From: Entomobacter blattae
GTDB lineage: Bacteria; Pseudomonadota; Alphaproteobacteria; Acetobacterales; Acetobacteraceae
DNA: 64,000 nucleotides
Reading direction: 5' to 3'
Assembly (NCBI RefSeq): GCF_014672835.1
Contig: NZ_CP060244.1
Span: forward strand, 1,405,001 to 1,469,000
The first letter of the stretch is position 1. Each line of letters starts with the position of its first letter. Positions 45,579-54,542 of the stretch are shown here, in pieces. The notes under the pieces are model-generated. The model was given only the letters and a program-made list of their open reading frames with translations, was not told the DNA's origin and did not search any database. A program made the translations under genes and the position numbers.

Positions 45579-45630
45579 TTGGAACCCTGTTTTGAAACCC
45601 CTGTGAAGCCCATAGCAGCACCCCTGATGG

Positions 45631-47031
45631 TTAACCCCAATTCCTGTTTATAGCATTGCGGATTGCGGATTGGATTTCGGCCAGGTTGTTAGGCAATGTC
45701 AGGGAGTGTTCTTGCTTTGTCATAAGGCTTGCCAAATGGTGGGGAAGTTTTGGACGAATAGAGCAGGCTTTTTCCATGGCATCGGGGAATTTGGCGGGGT
45801 GGGCTGTAGCCATGCAAATCATGGGAATACCTGGCTGGAGAAATTTTTGCCCAGCGGCAATGCCAATAATGCTGTGAGGGTCAGCCAGGTAATGGCTTTG
45901 CTCATAGACTTTTCTTATCTGTTGGCTGGTTTCCTCATCATTAAGGGAAAGGCCAGTAAATTTTTCGCCGATCGCCTGCCAAATGGGTGGGGGGACCGCC
46001 ATGGTGCCATTTTTGCGGAAGGTTGTCATCAGGGTTTGGCACTGTTCGGCATCCCGATTGAGATATTCAAAAAGTAGGCGTTCAAAGTTTGAGGAAATCT
46101 GAATATCCATGGACGGCGAAAGGCTGGGCTGAACCTCTTGAATGCTCATATCGTTGGCAGTGATAAAGCGGGTGAGAATATCGTTTTTATTGGAACCGAT
46201 ACAGAATTTATCCACAGGAAGCCCCATTTTCCCGGCTGCCCAACCGGCGAGAATATTGCCAAAATTACCCGTTGGTACGGCAAAAGAGACCGCCCTGTGG
46301 GGAGCCCCCAGCCATAGGGCGGAATAGATATAATAGGGGATTTGGGCTGCAATTCTGGCCCAGTTAATGGAATTTACAGCTGAAAGATGCACCTCGTTGC
46401 GAAAGGTCTGGTCAGCAAACATGGCTTTGACAAGATCCTGGCAGTCATCAAATGTGCCCTCAACGGCGATATTGGTAATATTTTGGTCAGTGACGGTGGT
46501 CATCTGCCGACGCTGAACCTCTGAAACACGCCCAGAAGGGTGGAGGATAACAACTGTAATCCGTTTGCTTCCCCGTAAGGCCTCTATGGCTGCTGAGCCC
46601 GTATCACCCGATGTTGCGCCCACAATGGTAATGGTGCGGTCTTCTTTTTCAAGGACATACTCAAAAAGTTGTCCCAATATCTGCATGGCCAGGTCTTTAA
46701 AAGCCAGGGTGGGGCCATGAAAAAGCTCTTGAACAAACAGGCCATGGGTGAGCTCCTGAAAAGGGACAATGGCCTTGTGGTTAAAGCGCTTGTAAGCGGT
46801 TGAACAGAGCTTTTTCAGGGTTTTAATATCAATATCGTCGCCTGCAAATAAGGAAAGGATAAGGGCCGTTAAGTCCGGATAGCTCAAGCTCCGAAGCTCT
46901 TCCCAGTCGCGCAGTTTAAGTTTTGGCCAGGTTTCTGGCATGTAAAGGCCACCATCATCTGCAAGCCCCGTCAACAAGACAGAGGAAAACGAGAGGGTTG
47001 GGGCTTCTCCGCGGGTGGAAAGGTATTTCAT
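45631..47031 (-). CDS. thrC: Threonine synthase
   Basis: ThrC converts O-phosphohomoserine to threonine with pyridoxal phosphate. The 466-residue protein begins MKYLSTRGEAP, a typical ThrC start, with the PLP Lys in HGPTLAFKDLAMQ (K112), the glycine-rich PLP-phosphate loop VGATSGDTGSAA and the SNKNDIL substrate loop. The length fits the fungal/proteobacterial type 1 form. It stands alone between the M16 peptidase and MRJP-family genes, both on the same strand. Confidence 0.95.
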   Translation of the reverse strand: MKYLSTRGEAPTLSFSSVLLTGLADDGGLYMPETWPKLKLRDWEELRSLSYPDLTALILSLFAGDDIDIKTLKKLCSTAYKRFNHKAIVPFQELTHGLFVQELFHGPTLAFKDLAMQILGQLFEYVLEKEDRTITIVGATSGDTGSAAIEALRGSKRITVVILHPSGRVSEVQRRQMTTVTDQNITNIAVEGTFDDCQDLVKAMFADQTFRNEVHLSAVNSINWARIAAQIPYYIYSALWLGAPHRAVSFAVPTGNFGNILAGWAAGKMGLPVDKFCIGSNKNDILTRFITANDMSIQEVQPSLSPSMDIQISSNFERLLFEYLNRDAEQCQTLMTTFRKNGTMAVPPPIWQAIGEKFTGLSLNDEETSQQIRKVYEQSHYLADPHSIIGIAAGQKFLQPGIPMICMATAHPAKFPDAMEKACSIRPKLPHHLASLMTKQEHSLTLPNNLAEIQSAIRNAINRNWG

Positions 47032-47132
47032 GATAGGCTACTTTGTTTTTAAAATTGCGGGGTTATGGGTTCAAAATTTAGGGGCATGGAGGCAGGCCGT
47101 CAAGCGCTCCCATAAAGGTAAGAAAGGGCAGC

Positions 47133-48746
47133 CTAAGGTAATATGGGGGTGGCGGCGTTGGTGAGTGGAACGGTTAGGGCATACAGGCTGCTGGTAAAGG
47201 GTTTGGCTTCATGAGCGGGATGGGTCAGGGTATAGCCATCAAGAGTGGTGGCAGGAATATAAATAATCTTGCCGGAAACAAAAAGATGGCCAGGCCATTG
47301 GAGTTGGGCATTGGTGGCAATGGTGGTCAACTTTCTGTCTGGTGTCAGGCGAATAATGCTTTTATTGGCAATGTCGGAAAAATAGAGAGTTCCATCAGGG
47401 GCAATTGTCATCCCCCCATTTGAGGGCACATTGTACCACAACATCATGCTTTCGCTCAGTTCTATGGGGGTAACCTTGGGGTCATCAATCATGGCGCGAC
47501 GAATTAAGAAGAGAGGGCCTGTACCGGGTAGATAATAGAGGATGGTTTCATCTGGGCTAAGCTCTAGGGCATTGGTGTTTTTTAAGAACCGATAAGGTGG
47601 CAAAGGCTGGACAGCCTTGTTGTTAACAATCAGAGCCCGCATGCCAGTTAAGCTTGGATGACGCTCCAGCAGGCGGCGCGTTTCTCCATCTTGCAGGTTG
47701 ACAACAAGCAGGGCTGGGCAGCCGGCATCGGCAATATAGGCTTTGTTGTCGGCAATCCGAATCTGGCTTAAGAGGCTGCCTTTATGAAGGGCCTTTACAG
47801 GGATAGGGATAACACGTGTTACCTGGTCGGTCAGCGTGTTAATTTCAATCAGCTTGGCCCCTTTGGGTTTCCCCTCGGATTTTCCGGCGTTATTGCTGTT
47901 GATATTTTTTGGTGCCTTCTCTTCTGGAATTTTTCTTTCGGCCCCTTTTTCCTCAGAGCTTTTCCCATTTGCTTCTTTTTCCTCGGGAGAGGGCCCTTCC
48001 GGGGGGGGATCAGAAGGGGAGTCGGACGGTTTCTCGGCTCGTTCCTTTTCTATAGCAGGGGCAGGTAGGCCCGCATCGAGCACCCATAAGGATGATGTTC
48101 CCGCTTTGGTGTATAATCCGTTTAGGTTTAGGAAGTGCTGATAAACCTGAGGGGTATTTTCCTCATTGGGTTTTAAGGGCTGGTTCCAGTTTTCATTGGG
48201 GTAAGGCTTGATATCTCCATTTTGGGAAAGCAGAATAAGGAAGGGAGAGTCCTTCCGAAACAGATGGGAAACCTGAAGGAAAAAACTGTTATTCTTAAAT
48301 GGAATAACGCTATCCCATGCGATGGCTTTTTTCTGGGTGAGTAAAGTCAAGGGAGAGGAGGGCTGTGCGTTTGGTGTAGCGGTCTTATCAACAGGGGCAG
48401 AAGAGGCAGCTTCCCAAGGCAGAAAAAAGGACGTGAGCAGCACAACCGTACCGGTAAGGGTTTTAGCAAGACCCAAGGGTTTTGTAAGATTGAGGACTTT
48501 GGTAAGACCCAGAATTTTTGAAAGACTCAAGGTTTCGGCAAGATTCAGAATTTTTACAAGACTAAGGGCTTTGGTAAGGTTTAAGGTTTTGACAAGTCCT
48601 AAGGTTTTGACAAGGCTTTGGCCAGGGAGAGAAGTTTTTGGAAGATTCTTCAGACAATTCATATATTTATGGCAACATTTGCAACGTTTACGAATGGTAG
48701 GAAAAAGCATGAACAAAAAAAGCACGAACAAACCTGGCGATGCCAA
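47133..48746 (-). CDS. Major royal jelly protein (MRJP/Yellow)-family beta-propeller protein with repeat-expanded N-terminus
   Basis: The C-terminal region (from about residue 230) matches bacterial MRJP/Yellow-family proteins: SSLWVLDAGLP, KLIEINTLTDQVTRVIPIP, AYIADAGCPALLVVNLQDGE then RRLLERHPS, NALELSPDETILYYLPGTG and LYFSDIANKSIIRLTPD. The family has a six-bladed propeller; its bacterial role is not established. A hydrophobic signal-like segment (GTVVLLTSFFLPWEAASS, about residues 96-113) probably directs export. The N-terminal part before it is mostly nine hexapeptide repeats (LVKTLG, LVKTLN, LTKALS type, about residues 41-95), encoded by the 18-bp array. A Glu/Pro/Lys-rich linker (about 232-295) lies within the protein. 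The start is uncertain; ATGs at 48746, 48710 and 48662 are all possible and none has a good ribosome binding site. Confidence 0.85.
   Translation of the reverse strand: MASPGLFVLFLFMLFPTIRKRCKCCHKYMNCLKNLPKTSLPGQSLVKTLGLVKTLNLTKALSLVKILNLAETLSLSKILGLTKVLNLTKPLGLAKTLTGTVVLLTSFFLPWEAASSAPVDKTATPNAQPSSPLTLLTQKKAIAWDSVIPFKNNSFFLQVSHLFRKDSPFLILLSQNGDIKPYPNENWNQPLKPNEENTPQVYQHFLNLNGLYTKAGTSSLWVLDAGLPAPAIEKERAEKPSDSPSDPPPEGPSPEEKEANGKSSEEKGAERKIPEEKAPKNINSNNAGKSEGKPKGAKLIEINTLTDQVTRVIPIPVKALHKGSLLSQIRIADNKAYIADAGCPALLVVNLQDGETRRLLERHPSLTGMRALIVNNKAVQPLPPYRFLKNTNALELSPDETILYYLPGTGPLFLIRRAMIDDPKVTPIELSESMMLWYNVPSNGGMTIAPDGTLYFSDIANKSIIRLTPDRKLTTIATNAQLQWPGHLFVSGKIIYIPATTLDGYTLTHPAHEAKPFTSSLYALTVPLTNAATPILP
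48466..48627 (+). repeat. 18-bp tandem array of nine units inside the MRJP-family gene
   Basis: Nine adjoining units of exactly 18 bases (162 bases) run from 48466 to 48627, e.g. GAAAGACTCAAGGTTTCG and GTAAGATTGAGGACTTTG. On the minus strand they encode hexapeptides of the form L-x-K-x-L-x before the signal-like segment. The units keep the reading frame and the Leu/Lys pattern while other positions vary, which suggests some constraint or recent expansion with drift. Confidence 0.92.
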
Positions 48747-49135
48747 GATGTTCTTGTTGAGTGTTTCTCCCTATGGTTTTGGCAATCATAAGTAACCCGA
48801 CAGGGGCTGGCAAGGTTTTTGCATCGATTTATCGTTCTGAATTTATCTTTCCTGGGCTTATCTTTCTGAATTTATCTTTTACGGGAACCAGGTAAGGATG
48901 ACGTCGAAACATTTTGGGGTTTATCTTTTCTCAAGGGCATTGGTCTGAAGGGCATGGGAAATCTTAAGGGTATCGGAAAAAATATTATATAAGACTACAC
49001 GCAGAAATGTAATGGGACAATATTGCCCTTATTTTATATTTTTCTTATCTTAGTTAAAAGCCTTGAATGCTTGTTTTGTTTTAGAGGGTTCATCTCCTCA
49101 AGACAGAACAGGAAGAGAGAGGGTGAGGTATGTTG
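48747..49135. other. Intergenic region with a 15-bp-type repeat
   Basis: No gene seen. Alternating units of TTTATCTTTCTGAA and TTATCTTTCCTGGGC type fill 48828-48885. The stretch 48960-49080 is AT-rich and probably holds the promoter of the TPR protein gene. The divergent MRJP-family gene starts on the other side. Confidence 0.5.
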
Positions 49136-51094
49136 ATGCAACATAATAACGTTTCCCGACATTCTTTGTTAGAGCAGGCTGAACAAGCCCTTTATGATGG
49201 GAATGCCGAGCTGGCTGAAGAGTGTTTTAAGGAATTTGCCCGCTTTTTTCCGCAAAAGGGAGAAGGCTGGTGCGGTCTTGCCTGGCTTGCCTTACAAGCA
49301 GGCCAAAACGAAATGGCCGTAGCCCTGGCCTCTCGCGCAGTAGAGCGTGACCCACAATCTGCCTATTATATTGTGCTGGGCCAGGCTCTGGAACGCGTGG
49401 GCCATGTTCAGGAAGCGGAGGCCGCTTTTGTTCTGGCAACAACCGATGACCCCCAGAATGCCGAGGCTTTTTTTTCTTATGGTTTATTTCTCTTTGCTCA
49501 GGGCCGTGTGAGTGAGGCAGAAAAAATGTTACGCCATGCGGTTAACCTTGCCCCACAGGAAAAGCGCTACTGCCAGGGTTTGGCCCGTTTTTACCTTGAT
49601 ACCCATCAGGTTGCCCCCGCGTTGGAGATTTGGGAGCATGCCGTAAAACGTTTTCCGGAAGATGTTTCCCTCCAGCAGGAATATGCCACCTTGTTGGGGG
49701 CTTTAGGGCGCACTCAGGAAGCTCTGGAAGGGTTACACAGGGTGGTCAAATTGCTGCCAGAGGATGCCGCAGCCCTTTCCAACCTTGGGGCAGGCCTTTT
49801 TGCAGCCAATTTGCACGAGGAAGCGCGCAATGTTCTGGAACGGTCATTGCAGATTAAACCCAATTCACCAGAAGCTCTTTCCAATCTGGGTTTGGTTTTT
49901 ATGGCCCAAGGGTATCTGCCTGAAGCAGGAATGATGTTTGAGAGAGCGGCTAAGCTGGCACCGGGTGATGAAAAGATCCTGCTGAATTATGCAACCCTGC
50001 TGACCGATATGGGGCAAAAGCCAAAGGCCACCCAGATTTATACCCATATTCTGGAGCGGTTTAAGGAGACAGAAAACCCCATTGCCCATCAGGCCCAATT
50101 TAATCTTTCCACCATTACTCTTTCTGAAGGGAAAATGGCGCAAGGCTGGTCTGGTTTTGATGCGCGCCGCTTCCTTCTAGGGAGTGCCCCCCAGAGTGTG
50201 CCCCTGCCCGAATGGGATGGCAGTGCTGATGAGACCGCAACCATATTGATTATCCCTGAGCAGGGACTTGGCGATTTTATTCAGTTTTTACGGTATATTC
50301 CCTATGCCAGTAAACGGGTAAGGCTGATTGTAGAAGTGCCATCGGCATTACTGGGCCTGGTTCGCTCTTCTACGGCCCTTAAGGCCCAGTTATGGAAATC
50401 GTGTCAGTTTATTGAGCAGGGAAGTTACCGCTATGGGGCTACAGCGCGGGTAAACTTATTGAGCTTGCCTTATGTGCTCAAACGGTTTTCCGTTCCCGAT
50501 TTTTTCCCCTATCTTGGCAATGCTAAGGCCTTGGGGCAGGAATGGGACTCGGGCATGGGGGGCTATTCTGCCAGTAGGGTAAGCCGCCGCTCCATGCGGT
50601 TAAGGCAGCGCTTGCGGGTCGGTATTGTATGGGCAGGTAGTAGCACGTATCGATTTGATCGGCGACGTTCCATTGCTTTTGAGCAGTTTATTCCATTGCT
50701 GAAAGAGCAAAATGCTGTGGAGTGGTGGTCTTTACAATATGGAGTGGGCGCAGATTTTTTTGCTCAGCATGCTCCTGATGTGGCCATCAAACCCCTCCAG
50801 TCTCGGACCATGGCCCAAACAGCAGAAATCATGACCGGGCTGGATCTGATTATTTCTGTTGATACAGCCCTTGTACATCTGGCAGGGGCTATGGGCCTGC
50901 CAACATGGTTGCTTAATCGCTTTGGGGGAGATTGGCGGTGGTCGGCTCCATTCTGGAATGCAGATGGTAGTAGCGTATGGTATTCTTCTCTGAGGCACTT
51001 TACCCAGATGACTTACCAGCCTCCAGAAAAGGCGTGGACTGAGCTTTTAAAAACTCTTTCAAATTCTTTAACAGAAAGGGTTGGCAATTTTTAG
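49136..51094 (+). CDS. TPR protein with C-terminal glycosyltransferase-like domain
   Basis: About 652 residues. The first 310 residues are TPR repeats (for example AEACFVLATTDDPQNAEAFF-type helices; LSNLGAGLFAANLHEEARNVL; LSNLGLVFMAQGYLPEAGMMF). The C-terminal half has IIPEQGLGDFIQFLRYIPYA, VGIVWAGSS and VDTALVHLAGAMGLPTWLL, typical of the TPR-linked glycosyltransferase-9/GT41-like domain. Such proteins are often surface-glycan or flagellin-related, but no flagellar or glycan genes are nearby, so the role is open. The ATG at 49136 is preferred over 49130 because GAGG lies seven bases upstream. Confidence 0.85.
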   Translation: MQHNNVSRHSLLEQAEQALYDGNAELAEECFKEFARFFPQKGEGWCGLAWLALQAGQNEMAVALASRAVERDPQSAYYIVLGQALERVGHVQEAEAAFVLATTDDPQNAEAFFSYGLFLFAQGRVSEAEKMLRHAVNLAPQEKRYCQGLARFYLDTHQVAPALEIWEHAVKRFPEDVSLQQEYATLLGALGRTQEALEGLHRVVKLLPEDAAALSNLGAGLFAANLHEEARNVLERSLQIKPNSPEALSNLGLVFMAQGYLPEAGMMFERAAKLAPGDEKILLNYATLLTDMGQKPKATQIYTHILERFKETENPIAHQAQFNLSTITLSEGKMAQGWSGFDARRFLLGSAPQSVPLPEWDGSADETATILIIPEQGLGDFIQFLRYIPYASKRVRLIVEVPSALLGLVRSSTALKAQLWKSCQFIEQGSYRYGATARVNLLSLPYVLKRFSVPDFFPYLGNAKALGQEWDSGMGGYSASRVSRRSMRLRQRLRVGIVWAGSSTYRFDRRRSIAFEQFIPLLKEQNAVEWWSLQYGVGADFFAQHAPDVAIKPLQSRTMAQTAEIMTGLDLIISVDTALVHLAGAMGLPTWLLNRFGGDWRWSAPFWNADGSSVWYSSLRHFTQMTYQPPEKAWTELLKTLSNSLTERVGNF

Positions 51095-51165
51095 GTGTCT
51101 TTTACGCCTGTTAAAAATTGACGCTTGTAAAAAAAGAAAAGAGATCAGATGATCTGAAATATTTT

Positions 51166-51211
51166 CTACAACAGTATTCAACTACAACAGTATTCAACTA
51201 CAATAGTTCAA
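51166..51211 (+). repeat. 16-bp tandem duplication after the TPR gene
   Basis: Two perfect copies of CTACAACAGTATTCAA and a shortened third (CTACAATAGTTCAA) lie at 51166-51211. The TPR stop is followed by a possible hairpin (CAATTTTTA / TAAAAATTG) near 51085-51120. No gene is visible in 51095-51364 apart from frames through these repeats. Confidence 0.85.
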
Positions 51212-51364
51212 CAAACTTGACTCGACCTGAATATCCTCTTTATTCGAATTATCGACTTTCTCGAGAAGAGTTTCAGCCTGCCCACCCTCCATGGGGAAAA
51301 CATCTTGCAAATTTAGGGCGGGGCGATATCAGGCCTAATAGGAAAAATTTTATAGGAAAGATTT

Positions 51365-54300
51365 TTAGGAGGGTACGTTGTGAGGGGGGGTAGTTTCTGC
51401 CGGAGGTGTTGGCAGGGTTGCTTCAAACCACTCCTTACTGTTTCCTTCGGTTGTCTTTTTCTCGGCACGGTCTAGAATCTCTAAAATACAGGAGCGGATA
51501 TGCTCAAGCTTTTGGCTATCTGTAATTTTAAGCCCAAAAAGGTCTTTGACGTAAAACACGTCTACGGCGCGCACCCCATAGGTTGTGATATGCGCTGAAG
51601 CGATTTGAATGCCCTGCCGGCTGATGGCCTCTGTAACATCAAATAATAAACCAGGCCGATCGCGCCCATTCACTTCTATAATCGTATAGGTGTTAGAGGC
51701 GGAATTGTCGAAGACGACACGGGGGGGAACGAGAATGGCCCGCATACGTTTGCCCATATGCCCAACACCTGATTTTGCAATTTCACTGCGAATGTCAATT
51801 TTCTGGCTTAAGGCCTGTTCAATAAGGGTATGGAGTTTTTCCAGCCGGTAGCCATCCTCTAAAGGGGAATGTTCAATATTTTGTACCCAAAATGTATCAA
51901 GGGCCATGCCATTTGTCATGGTGTGGATACGGGCATCGACAATACTGGCCCCCACCAGGGCCAAGGCCCCTGAAATGCGGGAGAAGAGCCCGGAATGGTC
52001 AACCGTATAAATGGTAATTTCCGTTACCCCTCGTGCAGGAAGATGCTGGGCCTGAATGGTAAGGGGCTGCTTGTTATGTTCGGCCTCAATAATAATAGAG
52101 GCGTGACGCAGATGGGTTTCCTGATCGAAGGAGAGCCAATAACCCGCATAGCCTAAATTGAGGAAAGTAGAGATATCGCTCTCAGAAAAGCCTTTTTCAG
52201 CAAGGAGCTCTGCGGTGGATTGTTTAGCCTGGGTTACGCGTGTATCTCGCTCGGTCGTGGCCATACCGCCTGCCAGAATCTCTGCCACCCGGTTGTAGAG
52301 TTCTTTCAGCAAGGTGGCCTTCCACGCATTCCAAACTCGGAGGTTAACAGCCTTAATATCCACTACGGTGAGAATGAATAATAACCGTAATCGTTCTGGC
52401 GATTGAATGGTATCAACCAGGTCGAGCAGGGTTTTGGGGTCGTCAATATCGCGCTGAAAAGCCGTATGGCTTAGAAGCAGATGGTGGAGAACCAACCATG
52501 AGACGGTCTCTGTCTCCTCGGTGCTAAGGCCCAGCAGGGGGCAAATCTCCAGGGCCATTTCTGAGCCCAACACAGAATGATCTTGTTTATGGCCTTTCGC
52601 AATATCGTGCAAAAGAACGGCTACATATAAGGCTCGTCGGGATTGTGAGTTTTTAGCAAGTTCATGGGCAAGGGGGGTTTCTTCTGCCAGCTTGCCGTTT
52701 TCAAGCTGGTTAAGAATATGAAGAGCCTTGATAATATGTTCATCCACCGTATAGACATGGTAGGTGTCAAACTGCATTTGCCCTACGATATGGCTCCACC
52801 CGGGAATAAGCCTGCCGAGGACACCCGTTTCATTCAGAACATGCAGCCAGTAGGCATTTTCTGTCACTTTTTCTTTATGGGCGTTATCATTGAAAGGGGA
52901 AGCCCCATTTTGAGGATGATTCGGCTGGGGAGGGAAGTCGTGGGAGGAATTTTTGGCAATGGCCGGCATCTTCAAAGGGGGGCTGGTATGAGGGCGTTTA
53001 TAGGAGGGGTGTCCGCTACGCGCCTGTTCTGGCGCAGGCCCACATAAAAGGTTAATAAAGATCTCAGAAGCCTCTTCATTACCCCGTAAGGTCATGGCCC
53101 TTCTCTCCCAGCGGATAATTTCCTGCAGGGCCATAGGGTGGATCTCTCTTTTACGTTTTTGGGCACAGTTGAGCAGCCTGAGCATCATAATGGGGTTAGT
53201 ATCAAAAGAAATACCGTTTTTTTGCATAATCATGCCGTCAACCATCATGAAGCCAGCATCTTCTAGGGCTGGGTCAGAAAGGCCAGGCTGGGTTGTGGGG
53301 GTATAAACCTTACGGATAATGGCCGGCTCAATAACATGGGTCAGGCGCATAACCTCTCGGGCAGTTAGGAAGTAATGGCGCATGAAACGTTCTACCCCAA
53401 CCTGGCGTCCATGGCGGGTATACCCCATACGGCTGCCAACAACGGGCTGCATATCAAATGTTAGGCGCTCTTCGGCCGTACCGGCAACATAATGAAGGTG
53501 GAAGCGCACTGTCCATAAAAAATCCCAGGAGCGGCGTGCGCGCTTGGCTTCCTGGGCTGTTAGTAACCCTTCGGTCACCACCTTTGTTCCCAAGGAGTTT
53601 TCTGGGGGGTCTGTATCATACAGGTTGCGGCATAACCAATAAAGGGTTTGCATATCGCGCAAGCCACCACGCCCTTCCTTGACGTTGGGTTCTACCAGGT
53701 AGGGGTTATCGCCATAGCGTATATGACGCTGGTAGCGTTCAAGTTGTTTATCGCGGATAAAGTCGATTTCAGTAGGGTTGGAAGAGGTGTAATAGTCTTT
53801 GCGGAATTTTTCATAAAGGTTTTTATTGCCATATAAGAATCGCAAATCGAGCAGCGATGTCCTCACTGTGGTATCTCGGGCGGCTTCTTCGAGACATTCT
53901 TGGATAGAGCGAGTGGAATAGCCAATTTTAATGCCCAGATCCCATAAGATGTAAAGGGTGTTCTCAATCAGCTCTTTGGTTTGGGTACTGGGAGATTCTT
54001 CTGTTAGGAAGAGCAGGTCAATATCACTAAAAGGGGCCAGCATGCCGCGGCCATATCCCCCTATGGCGTGGATGCTGAGGGCCTCAAGGGCTGCGCTATC
54101 GTGATGAAAGGATGTGTTTTTTACAGAATAATCAAACAAGGTCTGTAAAAAATCATCCACCAGGCAGGCATGCAGCTTGGCTGCTTCTATGCCAGAGAGC
54201 TTGTGGGATTCGAAATTCACCCGAATGGTGTTATGAATCCGCGCCATATGCCTACGAAAAACCTGCAAGGTCTCTTCTCTGTTGGTCTGGCTATCAGTCA

Positions 54301-54379
54301 GATCAAGAGAATCCAGTTCCTCTTTCAGGGTGACGAGTGTTTGTTTCTGGTCATTGAGTTGAATAGTGGACTGGTGCAT
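51365..54379 (-). CDS. glnD: Bifunctional PII uridylyltransferase / uridylyl-removing enzyme
   Basis: GlnD senses glutamine and modifies PII proteins to control nitrogen metabolism. Domains in order: nucleotidyltransferase with GGYGRGMLAPFSDIDLL (about residues 107-123), HD domain (LLHDIAKGHKQDHS, about 589-602) and two ACT domains (about 790-870 and 895-970; VTEITIYTVDHSGLFSRISG and NGRDRPGLLFDVTEAI). At 1004 residues it is longer than usual because of a low-complexity insertion of roughly 65 residues (about 447-510, Pro/His/Asn/Ser-rich) between the transferase and HD parts. The catalytic residues are all present. It sits next to mutS, as often in alphaproteobacteria. Confidence 0.95.
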   Translation of the reverse strand: MHQSTIQLNDQKQTLVTLKEELDSLDLTDSQTNREETLQVFRRHMARIHNTIRVNFESHKLSGIEAAKLHACLVDDFLQTLFDYSVKNTSFHHDSAALEALSIHAIGGYGRGMLAPFSDIDLLFLTEESPSTQTKELIENTLYILWDLGIKIGYSTRSIQECLEEAARDTTVRTSLLDLRFLYGNKNLYEKFRKDYYTSSNPTEIDFIRDKQLERYQRHIRYGDNPYLVEPNVKEGRGGLRDMQTLYWLCRNLYDTDPPENSLGTKVVTEGLLTAQEAKRARRSWDFLWTVRFHLHYVAGTAEERLTFDMQPVVGSRMGYTRHGRQVGVERFMRHYFLTAREVMRLTHVIEPAIIRKVYTPTTQPGLSDPALEDAGFMMVDGMIMQKNGISFDTNPIMMLRLLNCAQKRKREIHPMALQEIIRWERRAMTLRGNEEASEIFINLLCGPAPEQARSGHPSYKRPHTSPPLKMPAIAKNSSHDFPPQPNHPQNGASPFNDNAHKEKVTENAYWLHVLNETGVLGRLIPGWSHIVGQMQFDTYHVYTVDEHIIKALHILNQLENGKLAEETPLAHELAKNSQSRRALYVAVLLHDIAKGHKQDHSVLGSEMALEICPLLGLSTEETETVSWLVLHHLLLSHTAFQRDIDDPKTLLDLVDTIQSPERLRLLFILTVVDIKAVNLRVWNAWKATLLKELYNRVAEILAGGMATTERDTRVTQAKQSTAELLAEKGFSESDISTFLNLGYAGYWLSFDQETHLRHASIIIEAEHNKQPLTIQAQHLPARGVTEITIYTVDHSGLFSRISGALALVGASIVDARIHTMTNGMALDTFWVQNIEHSPLEDGYRLEKLHTLIEQALSQKIDIRSEIAKSGVGHMGKRMRAILVPPRVVFDNSASNTYTIIEVNGRDRPGLLFDVTEAISRQGIQIASAHITTYGVRAVDVFYVKDLFGLKITDSQKLEHIRSCILEILDRAEKKTTEGNSKEWFEATLPTPPAETTPPHNVPS

Positions 54380-54542
54380 GATGAATTATATTGAGTAAAT
54401 GGAAAACACGGACAGGATTTTGTAAGGATTTATTTTAGTAAGGATTTTAGTGAAAAGGGGTTTTGAATACAGGGCAAAACCTTCTCCCCCTACCAAAGGG
54501 GGCTGCGGGGCGATGGTATCATTGGGGCCTGCCAACACACTA

